The translations under genes and the position numbers were made by a program. Of a DNA stretch of 64,000 bases, positions 1 through 9,146 are shown piece after piece. The stretch spans positions 124,001 to 188,000 of the forward strand of contig NZ_KZ984054.1 in the NCBI RefSeq assembly GCF_003569805.1, given 5' to 3'. This stretch comes from Microbacterium halotolerans. Lineage in GTDB: Bacteria > Actinomycetota > Actinomycetes > Actinomycetales > Microbacteriaceae. How positions within the stretch are numbered: the stretch's first letter is position 1; every line of letters starts with the position of its first letter. The notes under the pieces were generated by a model, which saw only the letters and a list, made by a program, of their open reading frames with translations, made no database searches and had not been told where the DNA came from.

Positions 1-29
1 GAGGACGGCGATCAGCGGCAGGGTGCAGC

Positions 30-1334
30 TTAACCGAGCTCGTCGAGCCAGCGGCCTGCCTGCGTCCTCCACTGCGCGTATCGGTCGGGGTGGCCGGAGA
101 CCTGCACGGCCTGGGAAGCGTCTCCGAAGGGCATGCTCTCCCATCCGGGAATGTCATGAAGTCCGCGCGTGGAGTGCCCGTTCGGGTCGTGCGCGCCGCC
201 GAAGAAGGCCTTCGTCGCCCGCTCCCGATCGAGGATCTGCTCGCGAGTGCCCCATCCCTTGGACGTGCGCTGCTGGAACAGGCCGAGCGAGTCGCGGTCC
301 CCGTAGTCGACGTTGCGAAGCGATGACTCGACCATCGCGGTTGCGAGCGCCTCGGTGATGGCGCGGTCGCCGGCACCGATCTCGCGCCCGACCCGGATGA
401 TGAGGACGGCGTTCTCGGTCTGGGCGGCATCGAGGTAGGAGAAGCGCTGCTCGTTGTCGGCTGGCACGGGGTCGGGCGACTGCAGCGAGAGGGACTGGCC
501 AGGGTAGATGATCGCACCCTGCTCGAGGTCGTTCGCCGCCAGGATCGTCGCGACGCTCACGTCGTGCTTGCCGGCGATCGCCCACAGCGTGTCGCCGGAG
601 GTCACCGTGTGCGTCTGCGCTGCGCTCGTGGAGGTGCTCGCCGGTGCGGGTGACGCCGACCCTGCGGATCCGGAGCCGTCGATGGTGAGCTTCTGCCCCG
701 GCATGATGATGGCGGATGAGCCGAGGTCGTTCTCATCGAGGATGTTCTTCACGCTGGTGCCGTGCTCGCGTGCGATGCTCCACACGGTCTCACCGGACGC
801 CACGACATGCGTCGCGCTGTTCGACCCCGACGAAGACGGCTTCTGCGACGATGCCGTAGCCGTGCCGCCCGACGCCGCGGTCGAACTGCTCAGCTTCAGC
901 TTCTGGCCGGGATGGATGATCGATGATGGCTTGAGGCCGTTGGCGCGCACGAGCTCGCCGAGCGTGAGGCCGTGCCTGCTGGCGATCGACCAGAGCGTCT
1001 CACCGGACGACACCGTGTGCGTCTCAGGTGCGTCGGATTCGGACCCGGATGGCGACGCGCCGTTCGAAGACGACGATTCGGCCCCCGACGGCGCGCTCAG
1101 GCGCAGTGTGGCTCCCGGCAGGATTCCCCGCGCGTCGTCGTAGCTGAGGCCGTTCCATCTGAGCAGATCGCTGACCTGCAGCCCGTGCGCGATTGCGATG
1201 CGGGTGAGCGTCTCGCCCTGGCGCACCTCGTGCGCGTCGGCCGCGGCTGCGGCATCGCCGACTCCGAGAGTGAGCGCCAGCGACCCGACGACGGCGACGG
1301 GAGCCGCGGTGAGTGCGGTGCGTGAGATCGGCAT
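30..1334 (-). CDS. Four-LysM secreted peptidoglycan hydrolase (lysozyme-like C-terminus)
   Basis: A predicted secreted wall-binding protein of 434 aa. The N-terminus has a hydrophobic stretch (about residues 8-32, ending AAAAAD) that reads as a signal peptide. Four LysM peptidoglycan-binding modules follow at about 34-80, 104-149, 174-219 and 241-284, joined by Ser/Gly/Ala-rich linkers. The C-terminal domain (about 298-434) carries AMVESSLRN and SLGLFQQR, a pattern of an actinobacterial lysozyme or transglycosylase-like fold; Glu336 is the likely catalytic acid. The domain assignment comes from family knowledge and enzymatic activity is inferred. The gene is divergent from the small DNA-binding protein gene downstream on the other strand. 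The start is the first Met before the signal peptide. Confidence 0.85.
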   Translation of the reverse strand: MPISRTALTAAPVAVVGSLALTLGVGDAAAAADAHEVRQGETLTRIAIAHGLQVSDLLRWNGLSYDDARGILPGATLRLSAPSGAESSSSNGASPSGSESDAPETHTVSSGETLWSIASRHGLTLGELVRANGLKPSSIIHPGQKLKLSSSTAASGGTATASSQKPSSSGSNSATHVVASGETVWSIAREHGTSVKNILDENDLGSSAIIMPGQKLTIDGSGSAGSASPAPASTSTSAAQTHTVTSGDTLWAIAGKHDVSVATILAANDLEQGAIIYPGQSLSLQSPDPVPADNEQRFSYLDAAQTENAVLIIRVGREIGAGDRAITEALATAMVESSLRNVDYGDRDSLGLFQQRTSKGWGTREQILDRERATKAFFGGAHDPNGHSTRGLHDIPGWESMPFGDASQAVQVSGHPDRYAQWRTQAGRWLDELG

Positions 1335-1495
1335 CGTAACCCCCTGATGGTCCCGCCTTACGCTGTCAAAGAAGTTATCTCATGTCAATAGTTGATAACG
1401 ATTGAGACGCGTGTGGCAGATGTTACTGGCGTGATGAGGACTGACACTGGTTCGAACGGCGATCGGGACGTTGCTGCGAGCGCGGATGAGACAAT

Positions 1496-1849
1496 GTGGG
1501 TGTGCCTGAGAAGACTCCCACTGCGTACCCGACCGACTGGTTGCCGATTCCCGACGCGGCCGAGCGTCTCGGCGTGACCGCAGGGCAGGTGCGTCGCCTG
1601 CTCGAGGACGGCGTGCTCGTCGCCTCGCGCCGCGACGGCGTGCTGAAGGTGCCGTCCGTGTTCATCGTGAACGGCGAACCGCTGTCATCGCTGCGGGGAA
1701 CCGTGGTCGTGCTGCACGACGTCGGGTTCGACGTCGACGAGATGATCGACTGGCTGCTGAACTACGAGGACTCGCTCGGCAACGCCCCGATCGAGTCGCT
1801 CCTGGCCGGCAGGAAAGCCGAGGTTCGTCGCATCGCGCAGGTGCTCTGA
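1496..1849 (+). CDS. Rv2175c-type small DNA-binding protein
   Basis: A 117-aa protein with a helix-turn-helix-like N-terminal half: WLPIPDAAERLGVTAGQVRR (about residues 15-34) resembles an excisionase or MerR-type winged helix. The remainder matches the actinobacterial Rv2175c family, whose mycobacterial member binds DNA and is a Ser/Thr kinase substrate (family knowledge). The C-terminus ends with RRIAQVL. GTG starts are possible at 1496 and 1502; the choice changes only two residues. It lies between two minus-strand genes, so it is probably transcribed alone. The target DNA is unknown. Confidence 0.75.
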   Translation: MGVPEKTPTAYPTDWLPIPDAAERLGVTAGQVRRLLEDGVLVASRRDGVLKVPSVFIVNGEPLSSLRGTVVVLHDVGFDVDEMIDWLLNYEDSLGNAPIESLLAGRKAEVRRIAQVL

Positions 1850-1978
1850 CCGCCCAGATATCTCGCCGGCGTGACGGCGAGGTCGAGAGAACCATCGCGC
1901 ACCGTCGCGCCGATGACGGGACCGTTGCCAGTGCGGCACCCGCGCCTCGCGAGCCGGTGAGCCCATCGGCGCAACCGC

Positions 1979-3079
1979 TCAGGCGGTGCGCTGTGTCGCG
2001 TCGCGCGCGAGATCGCGGAGCGAGTTCACGGCGCTGTTCCCCAGAGCGGCGCCGGAGAGCGCACGATCCGCGTCGTTCGAGAAGCGAGCGATGTGCTCCT
2101 CCACCCGCTGGAGCGCACGCGTCTCCCTGATCGTGTGCGCCAGCACAGCGACCTGCGTCGCATCGAGGTCGGGCTCGCCGAACAGTTCGTCGAACGAACG
2201 ACGAGCTGTGCCGGTCAGCTCCGCGCGTGCGAGCGCGACGAGCAGCGTGCGCTTGCCCTCGCGCAGATCGTCTCCTGCCGGCTTGCCGGTGCGCGCTTCG
2301 TCGCCGAAGACCCCCAGCACGTCGTCACGCAGCTGGAAGGCGAGGCCGATGGGGAGGCCGAAGCCTCGCAGCGCGTCGAGCTGGTGGACGTCGGCTCCCG
2401 CCAGGACGGCGCCGATCACGAGCGGCTGCTGCACGCTGTAGCGCGCCGACTTGTACGACGCGATCCGCAGCGCGCGATCCGGAAGCTCGGATTCCGGCGC
2501 GACCGACCACGCCGATTCCTCGGCGACGTCGAGGAACTGTCCGAGTGTCACCTCGCGACGCATCAGACCGTACTCCGCACGCGCCGCCGCGCCGGTGGTC
2601 CGTGGCGCGTCGGCCAGCGACTGCTCCAGCAGATCGTCGCTCCACGCCACCAGCAGGTCGCCGAGCAGGATTGCGCCGGAGCGGCCGAACGCCGCCGCAC
2701 CACCCGACCACCCGGCGGCCCCGTGCGCTGCTTCCAGCGCGCGATGCGCGGATGGGCGGCCGCGCCGCGTGTCGGCGTTGTCGATGATGTCGTCGTGCAC
2801 CAGTGCCGCGGCCTGGAACACCTCGAGGGATGCGGCGACGCCGATCGCGCCGGAGTCGCTGGTCAGGTCGGGGGACGCGGCGTGCCCGTCGGCGACGGCG
2901 TGCCACCCGGTGGCGCAGAAGCGCCCTCGCAGACGTTTTCCGCCTGCCAGAGCCGCCGCGGCGTGCTCGACGAACAGCGCCGCCTCGTCGCCCAGACCGG
3001 CCGCTTCGATCCGTTTCTCCGTCACGAAGCTTTCGAGACGCTGAGAGATGGCCTCGATCAGCGTTTGAGTAGGCGTCAC
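1979..3079 (-). CDS. Polyprenyl (geranylgeranyl-type) diphosphate synthase
   Basis: A trans-prenyltransferase of 366 aa that condenses isopentenyl diphosphate with allylic diphosphates, feeding quinone, carotenoid or other prenyl lipids. The first Asp-rich motif is LVHDDIIDNADTRRG (Asp96-Asp100). The second is QLRDDVLGVFGD (about 249-260), where the last Asp of a strict DDxxD is Gly, as is common in actinobacterial IdsA/GrcC-type enzymes. Basic motifs GGKRLRGRF (about 46-54) and GKRTLL (about 275-280) bind diphosphate. Chain length cannot be read reliably from sequence. It is divergent from the DUF3040 gene, with 65 bp between the starts. Confidence 0.9.
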   Translation of the reverse strand: MTPTQTLIEAISQRLESFVTEKRIEAAGLGDEAALFVEHAAAALAGGKRLRGRFCATGWHAVADGHAASPDLTSDSGAIGVAASLEVFQAAALVHDDIIDNADTRRGRPSAHRALEAAHGAAGWSGGAAAFGRSGAILLGDLLVAWSDDLLEQSLADAPRTTGAAARAEYGLMRREVTLGQFLDVAEESAWSVAPESELPDRALRIASYKSARYSVQQPLVIGAVLAGADVHQLDALRGFGLPIGLAFQLRDDVLGVFGDEARTGKPAGDDLREGKRTLLVALARAELTGTARRSFDELFGEPDLDATQVAVLAHTIRETRALQRVEEHIARFSNDADRALSGAALGNSAVNSLRDLARDATQRTA

Positions 3080-3108
3080 GGGCCTAGCCTAGTTATCGTC
3101 ACGGGCGG

Positions 3109-3114
3109 TAGACT
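3109..3114 (+). promoter_or_regulatory. -10-like box TAGACT upstream of the DUF3040 gene
   Basis: TAGACT lies 30 nt before the ATG at 3145. The same hexamer recurs before several other genes in this window (murC, dnaE, ctaC, frr, the DivIVA-like gene, the alpha/beta hydrolase). It fits the TANNNT -10 pattern of actinobacterial housekeeping promoters. No strong -35 is visible. Confidence 0.5.
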
Positions 3115-3144
3115 GAGACAAGTCAACACACGGGAGGGAACCCG

Positions 3145-3531
3145 ATGCCACTCTCCGAACAGGAACAGCGTCTGCTGGACGAGATGGAGCGTCATCTCAT
3201 GCAGCACGACGCAGACGTCGTGCACGCGTCGGGCGGGCGGTCGCTCAGCTACCGCAATCTCGTCGTAGGAGTCATCGCCGCGATCCTCGGCCTCGGCGCC
3301 ATCATCGCGGGTGTTACCGTGTGGCAGTCGAACATGGTGCTGGGCATCGTGCTGGGCGTGATCGGCTTCGCAGCGATGCTCGGTGGCGTGATCCTCGCCT
3401 CCACGCCGATGAAGAACGCGCCGGACAAGCCGGGCAAGGAGCAGGGCGGCAAGCCTGCGCGGGCCGATCGATCCGGCTCCTTCATGGATCGCCTCGGCGA
3501 GAGGTGGGAGCGCCGACAGAACGGCGAGTAG
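3145..3531 (+). CDS. DUF3040 membrane protein
   Basis: A 128-aa protein of the actinobacterial DUF3040 family, recognised by its start MPLSEQEQRLLDEMERHL and two central hydrophobic helices (about 38-57 and 63-80). The C-terminal tail is hydrophilic, Lys/Gly-rich at first and ending with a basic RWERR segment. In many actinobacteria it is encoded just upstream of mraZ and the division cluster, as here. Its function is unknown; the location suggests, but does not show, a link to envelope or division. AGGGAGG at 3132-3138 is a good ribosome binding site for this ATG. A strong hairpin terminator follows. Confidence 0.85.
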   Translation: MPLSEQEQRLLDEMERHLMQHDADVVHASGGRSLSYRNLVVGVIAAILGLGAIIAGVTVWQSNMVLGIVLGVIGFAAMLGGVILASTPMKNAPDKPGKEQGGKPARADRSGSFMDRLGERWERRQNGE

Positions 3532-3545
3532 CCCGCCGCCAGCGC

Positions 3546-3577
3546 AAAAGCGTCGACCGAAAGGTCGGCGCTTTTTT
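3546..3577 (+). terminator. Rho-independent terminator after the DUF3040 gene
   Basis: AAAAGCGTCGACC (3546-3558) pairs with GGTCGGCGCTTTT (3563-3575) around a GAAA tetraloop, with one mismatch, and ends in a run of T. It separates the DUF3040 gene from mraZ. Confidence 0.9.
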
Positions 3578-3719
3578 GTGTGCCCGATTCGGCCGCCGCC
3601 ACGCTGAGCCTCCACCTGGCCTCCATCGGCCCTCCACCATCCTCCACCGCCGTGATCCCTTGGAATCTCAGGGGATGCGGCGGTGGCCTCGTTGTGGGAA
3701 TATCACCTTGGTCCTAGAC

Positions 3720-3749
3720 AGTGGGGGAAAGTGGAGTAAAGTGGGGGTC
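3720..3749 (+). promoter_or_regulatory. MraZ operator: three 10-bp direct repeats
   Basis: AGTGGGGGAA, AGTGGAGTAA and AGTGGGGGTC follow each other at exact 10-bp intervals (3720-3729, 3730-3739, 3740-3749), 38 bp before the mraZ start. Tandem GTGG(G/A)G boxes at one-helical-turn spacing are the known binding pattern of MraZ at its own promoter. A fourth copy, GTGGGAA at 3694, lies out of register. Autoregulation of the dcw operon is therefore likely. Confidence 0.8.
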
Positions 3750-3786
3750 ACCTTGGATTGGCCGGATGAAGAGGGGGTGAGGGCCG

Positions 3787-4218
3787 ATGCTGTTGGGCAC
3801 CCATACCCCCAAGCTCGACGACAAAGGCCGCGTCATCCTCCCCGCCAAGTTCCGGGAGGAGCTCGCGGGCGGCATCGTCATCACCCGCGGCCAGGAGAGG
3901 TGCCTGTACGTGTTCTCCAGCTCGGAGTTCGAACAGGTGCACGAGCGGATCAGGCAGGCGCCGCTCAGCAACAAGCAGGCCCGCGACTTCCTGCGCATGT
4001 TCCTCTCAGGTGCGAGCGCGGAGACGCCTGATGGACAGAACCGCATCACCGTTCCGCAGCACCTGCGCACGTACGCGGGTCTCGAGAAGGAACTCGTCGT
4101 CACGGGCGTCGGCGCCCACGCCGAGATCTGGGACGCGAAGGGCTGGAACGACTACCTCGCCGCCAACGAGAACGACTACTCGGAGATGGAGCAGGAGGTG
4201 ATCCCGGGCCTCTTCTGA
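3787..4218 (+). CDS. mraZ: MraZ transcriptional regulator
   Basis: The first gene of the division and cell wall cluster; 143 aa, the usual family length. It has two SpoVT/AbrB-like domains: [20 protein letters not shown] with following residues (about 1-50) and the second copy around [17 protein letters not shown] (about 81-97). MraZ forms a ring-shaped oligomer that binds tandem GTGGGG-type repeats and controls the cluster (family knowledge). Those repeats are present immediately upstream. The ATG at 3787 follows a G-rich ribosome binding site (GAGGGGGTGAGGG). A 104-bp gap separates it from rsmH. Confidence 0.97.
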   Translation: MLLGTHTPKLDDKGRVILPAKFREELAGGIVITRGQERCLYVFSSSEFEQVHERIRQAPLSNKQARDFLRMFLSGASAETPDGQNRITVPQHLRTYAGLEKELVVTGVGAHAEIWDAKGWNDYLAANENDYSEMEQEVIPGLF

Positions 4219-4322
4219 AGACCGACCCCTGGCTGTGATCCCCAGCCGCAGCCCTGACATCACTTCCCCGGTGGCAGGTCGAGCGGATGGGAATCAGAGC
4301 CAGGGGGAGGAACCGGAGCACT

Positions 4323-5276
4323 ATGAACTTTCGCGACATCCACACACCGGTCATGTTGGACCGCTGCGTCGAACTCCTCGCACCTGCGCTCGAGCGCGAC
4401 GGCGCCGTGTACGTCGACGGCACCCTTGGAATGGGCGGGCACTCGGAGGCCGTGCTCACGCGATTCCCCGGCGCACACCTGGTCGGCATGGACCGCGACC
4501 CGCAGGCGCTGCGGATCGCGGGGGAGCGGCTCGAGCCCTTCGCCGATCGCATGACGCTCGTGCACACCGTCTACGACGGCATCCGGTACGCCCTCGACGA
4601 GGCCGGTCTCGAATCGGCGGACGCAGTCCTCTTCGACCTCGGAGTCTCGTCGCTGCAGCTCGACGAGGCCGACCGCGGCTTCGCCTATGCGCAGGACGCG
4701 CCGCTCGACATGCGGATGGATCCGACGACCGGGCCGACGGCTGCAGACGTGATCGCCACCTCCTCCGAGGGTCAGCTGCGGCGCATCTTCGAGCGGTACG
4801 GAGAGGAGAAGCTCGCGGCGCGCTATGCGAGGGCCATCATCCGGACGCGTCAGGAGTCGCCGATCATGCGCTCCGGCGAGCTGGTCGACGTGCTGCAGGA
4901 CGCCACGCCCGCGGCGGTCCGCAACGCGGGACACCCGGCCAAGCGGGTCTTCCAAGCGCTGCGGATCGAAGTGAACGGGGAGCTCGCGGCACTCGAGAGC
5001 GCGATCCCCGCGGCACTCGAAGCGCTGAGCGTCGGCGGACGCATCGTCGTGATGAGCTACCAGTCGCTGGAGGATCGCTTCATCAAGCGACTCTTCGCCG
5101 AGGCCACGGCATCGACGAGCCCCGCTGGGCTGCCTGTCGAGCTGCCGGGGCACTCGCCGCGCTTCCGTGCTCTCGTGCGCGGCGCCGAACAGGCGAGCGA
5201 GGCAGAGGCGGAGACGAATCCGCGGGCCAAGCCGGTGCGGCTTCGGGCCGTCGAGAAGCTGAGGGAGTCGACGTGA
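4323..5276 (+). CDS. rsmH: 16S rRNA m4C1402 methyltransferase RsmH
   Basis: RsmH (MraW) N4-methylates C1402 of 16S rRNA using S-adenosylmethionine. It begins [19 protein letters not shown]; the SAM-binding loop is [15 protein letters not shown] (about 33-47), and the characteristic motifs [16 protein letters not shown] and [17 protein letters not shown] are both present. I chose the ATG at 4323 (317 aa), which matches the family N-terminus and follows GGGGGAGG; an in-frame ATG at 4287 would add 12 non-conserved residues. The stop codon overlaps the ftsL start by 3 nt. Confidence 0.96.
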   Translation: MNFRDIHTPVMLDRCVELLAPALERDGAVYVDGTLGMGGHSEAVLTRFPGAHLVGMDRDPQALRIAGERLEPFADRMTLVHTVYDGIRYALDEAGLESADAVLFDLGVSSLQLDEADRGFAYAQDAPLDMRMDPTTGPTAADVIATSSEGQLRRIFERYGEEKLAARYARAIIRTRQESPIMRSGELVDVLQDATPAAVRNAGHPAKRVFQALRIEVNGELAALESAIPAALEALSVGGRIVVMSYQSLEDRFIKRLFAEATASTSPAGLPVELPGHSPRFRALVRGAEQASEAEAETNPRAKPVRLRAVEKLREST

Positions 5277-5914
5277 GTCTCGCAGAATCCGACCTCCTGC
5301 TTCAGGCGGCGCCGCGCAGGCGCCCGGACGACGTGCCGGGGGAGACCCCGGAGCCTCGTCGACGCCTTCGCGCGCTCGAACGCCCTGAGAGCAGGCGTCG
5401 CCCGCGCACCATGTACGCCGTTGTGGCGATGCTCGGCGTCATCCTCATCGCCGGTGCCCAGATCGTGCTGTCCATGCTGACCACGCAGGACAGCTACGCG
5501 GTCGCCGAGCTGATGCAGGAGCGCCGCGATCTCACACTGCAGCAGCAGGGGCTCGAAGACGCGGTCGCCGGCCTCAGCTCGCCGCAGTACCTGGCCGCGA
5601 ACGCCGCCGATCTCGGCATGGTGATCGACGGGGCGCCGAAGTTCCTGCGCCTCAGCGACGGCAAGGTGACGGGAACGGGCGCGTCCTCGACCTGGAACTC
5701 GAGTGTGGACGTGTCGCCATCGCAGGTCGGCAACGCGCTCATCGTCGACACGCCGCTCGCCACCGATCCCAGCCGTTCGGTCGCGGGGAGCATCGAGACC
5801 GAGAAGTCCGACGACGCGGGTGGCGGCAGCGCAGGCGGATCGGGCGGCGCGCAGGCGGAATCGGAGGGACCGCCCTCCATCGACAAGGGGCTGCCGAGCC
5901 CCGAGACGCACTGA
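5273..5914 (+). CDS. ftsL: FtsL-like septum formation protein
   Basis: A 213-aa protein in the ftsL position. The GTG at 5273 overlaps the rsmH stop (GTGA). It has a basic cytoplasmic N-terminus (residues 1-44), one transmembrane helix (about 45-65, [20 protein letters not shown]) and then a short coiled-coil-like segment, [20 protein letters not shown]. This is the bitopic layout of FtsL, which joins FtsQ and FtsB in the divisome core. The extracellular tail is unusually long and becomes Gly/Ala/Ser-rich. FtsL sequences are poorly conserved, so the call rests on position and topology. Confidence 0.75.
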   Translation: MSLAESDLLLQAAPRRRPDDVPGETPEPRRRLRALERPESRRRPRTMYAVVAMLGVILIAGAQIVLSMLTTQDSYAVAELMQERRDLTLQQQGLEDAVAGLSSPQYLAANAADLGMVIDGAPKFLRLSDGKVTGTGASSTWNSSVDVSPSQVGNALIVDTPLATDPSRSVAGSIETEKSDDAGGGSAGGSGGAQAESEGPPSIDKGLPSPETH

Positions 5915-5923
5915 CGAGGAACG

Positions 5924-7711
5924 ATGAGCCCCACTCAGGGAATGAGCGCAGCCCGCTCACCGAGGCGTCGCACCGTCATCGCACTGGCGTGCGTCGTGGT
6001 GATCATCCTGGCGTTCGTCGTGCGCCTGGTCGACATCCAGGTCGTCAGTGCCAGCGAGCACCTCGATGAGGCATCCGACAAGGGCCTGAACGGCAGCAGG
6101 ACCCTCTACGGCGTCCGCGGCTCGATCGTCGATGCCAACGGCCAGACGCTTGCCAGCAGCACTCAGCTGTACGACGCGAACATCGATCCGAAGCTGGCCG
6201 TCGGTATGACGACGCGCGATGACGAGGGCAACGAGATCGACGTGCCGTTCTCGACGTACGCGCCGGACATCGCCGAGGTCCTCGGTCGAGATGCGGAAGA
6301 CGTCGAGAAGATCGTCGACGAGGCGATCGCGCTCGATCCCGATGACCGGTGGGAACGGCTCGCGCAGAACATCACGACGACGCAGTACGTCGATCTCGTC
6401 GAGCTCGGTCTGCCCTTCATCACCTACGAACCGAAGGCGGCGCGCTCGTATCCCGCGGGCTCCGTCGCAGGGAACCTTCTGGGGTTCGTCGGCGCCGACG
6501 GGCCGCAGGCCGGCTACGAGCGGATCGAGAACGAGTGCCTCGCCTCGACGAACGGCAGAGAGACCTACCAGCAGAGCCCCAGCGGTGTGCGGATACCGGG
6601 TACCGAGAACGTGGACGCTGCGGTCGACGGGGGCACTCTGCAGCTCACGATCGACTCCGACCTGCAGTGGTATCTGCAGGAGATGATCGCCGAGGAGGTG
6701 CAGTCGAAGAAGGCGAACTGGGGCTCCGTGACCGTCGTCGACGCTGAGACGGGTGCGATCAAGGCCGCTGCCGAGGCGCCGTCGGTCGACCCCAACGACG
6801 TGAACGCCAGCGACCCGGAGGACCGGGGCTCGCGCATCTTCCGCACCACCTACGAGCCGGGGTCGACCTTCAAGGCGATCACGGCGGCCATGCTGCTCGA
6901 CTCGGGGAAGGCGACGCCGACGTCGACGGAGTACGTGCCGACCAGGGAGCACTTCGACAACGGCGCGGTCGTGAACGACGCCGCACCGCACCCCGACTAC
7001 TACTACACGCTCGCCGGCGTGCTGATCGACTCGTCGAACGTGGGCATGTCGAAGTTCGGCGATCGCCTCTCGATGCAGGAGCGTCACGACTACCTCGAGA
7101 CCTTCGGCGTCGGAAGCCGCACGTCCGTCGGCTTCGGCGGCGAAGAGCCGGGCCTGCTGCGGCCGGCAGACGAGTGGGACAACCAGACTCGCTACGCCAC
7201 CAGTTTCGGGCAGGCCTTCACCGTCACAGCTCCGCAGGTCGCCGGGGCCTACCAGGCGCTCGCGAACGACGGCATGAAGCTGCCGGTGCATCTGGTCGAG
7301 TCGTGCACGCTCTCCGACGGCACCGTGATCGAGCCCGATCTGCCCGAGGCCGAGCAGGTCGTCAGCGAGAAGACAGCCGACCAGGTGATGTCGCTGATCG
7401 AGAACGTCGCGGTGCAGGGCGGCCACACTCTCGACGTGCCCGGCTACCGCGTCGGCATCAAGACCGGTACGGCGCAGAAATCGGACGGCAACGGCGGCTA
7501 CAAGCCCGGCATCTACGCCACGAGCATCGTGGGCGTCGCACCGATCGACGACCCGCAGTACGTGGTCGTTGTCACGCTTGACGAGCCGAAAACGATAAGG
7601 TCGTCTGCGGCCACTGTGTCGGCCCTCGAGAAGTCGCTCAACCAGGTGCTGAAGACCTACCGGGTGACTCCATCGAGCGGAGAGCCGACGCTCTACCCCA
7701 AGACAAAATGA
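5924..7711 (+). CDS. ftsI: Septal transpeptidase FtsI (PBP3-like, class B)
   Basis: A monofunctional D,D-transpeptidase of 595 aa that crosslinks septal peptidoglycan. One N-terminal membrane helix lies at about 17-36. The dimerisation domain follows, then the penicillin-binding domain with all three active-site motifs: STFK (Ser314-Lys317), SSN (370-372) and KTG (513-515). The ATG at 5924 lies 9 nt after the ftsL stop, behind GAGGAACG. It pairs functionally with FtsW, encoded downstream. The usual next gene, murE, is missing; murF starts 22 bp later. Confidence 0.96.
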   Translation: MSPTQGMSAARSPRRRTVIALACVVVIILAFVVRLVDIQVVSASEHLDEASDKGLNGSRTLYGVRGSIVDANGQTLASSTQLYDANIDPKLAVGMTTRDDEGNEIDVPFSTYAPDIAEVLGRDAEDVEKIVDEAIALDPDDRWERLAQNITTTQYVDLVELGLPFITYEPKAARSYPAGSVAGNLLGFVGADGPQAGYERIENECLASTNGRETYQQSPSGVRIPGTENVDAAVDGGTLQLTIDSDLQWYLQEMIAEEVQSKKANWGSVTVVDAETGAIKAAAEAPSVDPNDVNASDPEDRGSRIFRTTYEPGSTFKAITAAMLLDSGKATPTSTEYVPTREHFDNGAVVNDAAPHPDYYYTLAGVLIDSSNVGMSKFGDRLSMQERHDYLETFGVGSRTSVGFGGEEPGLLRPADEWDNQTRYATSFGQAFTVTAPQVAGAYQALANDGMKLPVHLVESCTLSDGTVIEPDLPEAEQVVSEKTADQVMSLIENVAVQGGHTLDVPGYRVGIKTGTAQKSDGNGGYKPGIYATSIVGVAPIDDPQYVVVVTLDEPKTIRSSAATVSALEKSLNQVLKTYRVTPSSGEPTLYPKTK

Positions 7712-7733
7712 TGCGTGGCCGCAGGAGGATCGC

Positions 7734-9146
7734 TTGATCGCGCTGACGCTGGCGGAGATCGCCGAGACCATCGGCGGTGCTCTGCGCACCCACGGCGACG
7801 ACACGCCGGAGACCATCGTCTCCGGCGATGTCGACACCGATTCCCGCAACATCACGGCGGGAGGGGTCTTCGTCGCCAAACCGGGTGATGCAACGGACGG
7901 ACACCTCTTCGTCGGCACCGCCGCGCGAGGCGGCGCCGCGCTGGCCATAGTCGAGCACGAGGTCGACGAGCCCGTCTCGCAGATCGTGGTGCCGGATGTC
8001 GTCGTCGCGCTGGCCGACCTCGCCCGGGAGGTCGTCGCCCGTGTGCGCTCGGGCGGCGACCTGCGCGTGGTCGGCGTGACGGGCTCGAACGGCAAGACCA
8101 CCACCAAGAACATGCTCGCGGCGATCCTGCGCGAGTCGGGCGAGACGATCTGGCCGGTCGCCAGCTTCAACAACGCGGTCGGCGCCCCGCTGACGATGCT
8201 GCGGGTCACCGAGACGACACGGTTCCTGATCTGCGAGTTCGGAGCTGACGCGTCGGGGCAGATCGCGCGGCTCGCCGGACTCGTGACACCGGATGTCGGC
8301 ATCGTGCTGATGGTCGGGCTGTCCCACGCAGGCGGTTTCGGCGACATGGAGCAGACGGCGATCGCCAAGCGCGAGCTGATCGAGGCCGTGCGCTCCGGCG
8401 GCGTCGCCGTGCTCAACGCCGACGACGCCCGCGTCGTCGGCATGGCAGGCACCGCTGCTGAGCGCGGACTCACCGTGCGCTGGTTCGGCGAATCCGAGAC
8501 AGCCGATGTGCGCGCAGAGGACATCCGAGTCACCGCATCCGGCACCGAGACTCTGCTGAGCGTCGACGGCGAGCGGTGCCAGCTGCGCCTGCGTGTGCTC
8601 GGTGCGCACCACGTGAAGAACGCCCAGGCCGCGCTCACGGCCGCCATCGCGCTGGGCGTCGACACCGCAGCCGCGGTCGAAAGGCTCGAGACGGTGGAGC
8701 TCGCCGAGCGCTGGCGCATGCAGGTGATGGGCAGCGACAGGGTGCGCATCATCAACGACGCCTACAACGCCAGCCCAGAGGCCATGCAGGCCGCGCTGCG
8801 CACACTCGCCCAGATCACGGGCGAGGACGAGCGGATGGTTGCGGTGCTCGGCTCGATGAGCGAGCTGGGGGAGCGGGACATCGAGGAGCACCAGAAGATC
8901 GGACTGCTCGCCGTGCGCCTGCGCATCCCCCGCATCGTCGTGGTGGGGCGCGAAGCCAGGCCGCTGTACCTCTCGGCGATCGCCGAGGGGTCGTGGAACG
9001 ACGAGGCCGTCTTCTTCGAGACGGCCGATGAAGCGTACGACTATCTCGCAGCAGAGCTGCGCGACGGCGACAGGGTGCTGGTGAAGTCTTCGAACGCGGC
9101 AGGTCTCAGGCTTCTCGGCGACCGTCTGGGAGGATTGTTCTCGTGA
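7734..9146 (+). CDS. murF: UDP-MurNAc-tripeptide--D-Ala-D-Ala ligase MurF
   Basis: An ATP-dependent ligase of 470 aa that adds D-Ala-D-Ala to the UDP-MurNAc-tripeptide. The Mur ligase P-loop is GVTGSNGKTTTKN (about 114-126). The C-terminal domain contains the motif IINDAYNASPEAM, typical of MurF. The start is TTG at 7734, preceded by GCAGGAGGAT, a strong ribosome binding site. The N-terminus MIALTLAEIAETIGG is the standard MurF opening, so this is not MurE. The mraY start overlaps its stop by 4 nt. Confidence 0.96.
   Translation: MIALTLAEIAETIGGALRTHGDDTPETIVSGDVDTDSRNITAGGVFVAKPGDATDGHLFVGTAARGGAALAIVEHEVDEPVSQIVVPDVVVALADLAREVVARVRSGGDLRVVGVTGSNGKTTTKNMLAAILRESGETIWPVASFNNAVGAPLTMLRVTETTRFLICEFGADASGQIARLAGLVTPDVGIVLMVGLSHAGGFGDMEQTAIAKRELIEAVRSGGVAVLNADDARVVGMAGTAAERGLTVRWFGESETADVRAEDIRVTASGTETLLSVDGERCQLRLRVLGAHHVKNAQAALTAAIALGVDTAAAVERLETVELAERWRMQVMGSDRVRIINDAYNASPEAMQAALRTLAQITGEDERMVAVLGSMSELGERDIEEHQKIGLLAVRLRIPRIVVVGREARPLYLSAIAEGSWNDEAVFFETADEAYDYLAAELRDGDRVLVKSSNAAGLRLLGDRLGGLFS

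Noticed and set aside
5957-8755. Very long open frame on the minus strand across ftsI and murF
   Set aside because: It is antisense to two recognisable enzymes with complete motifs. High GC makes long empty frames common; it has no motif of its own.
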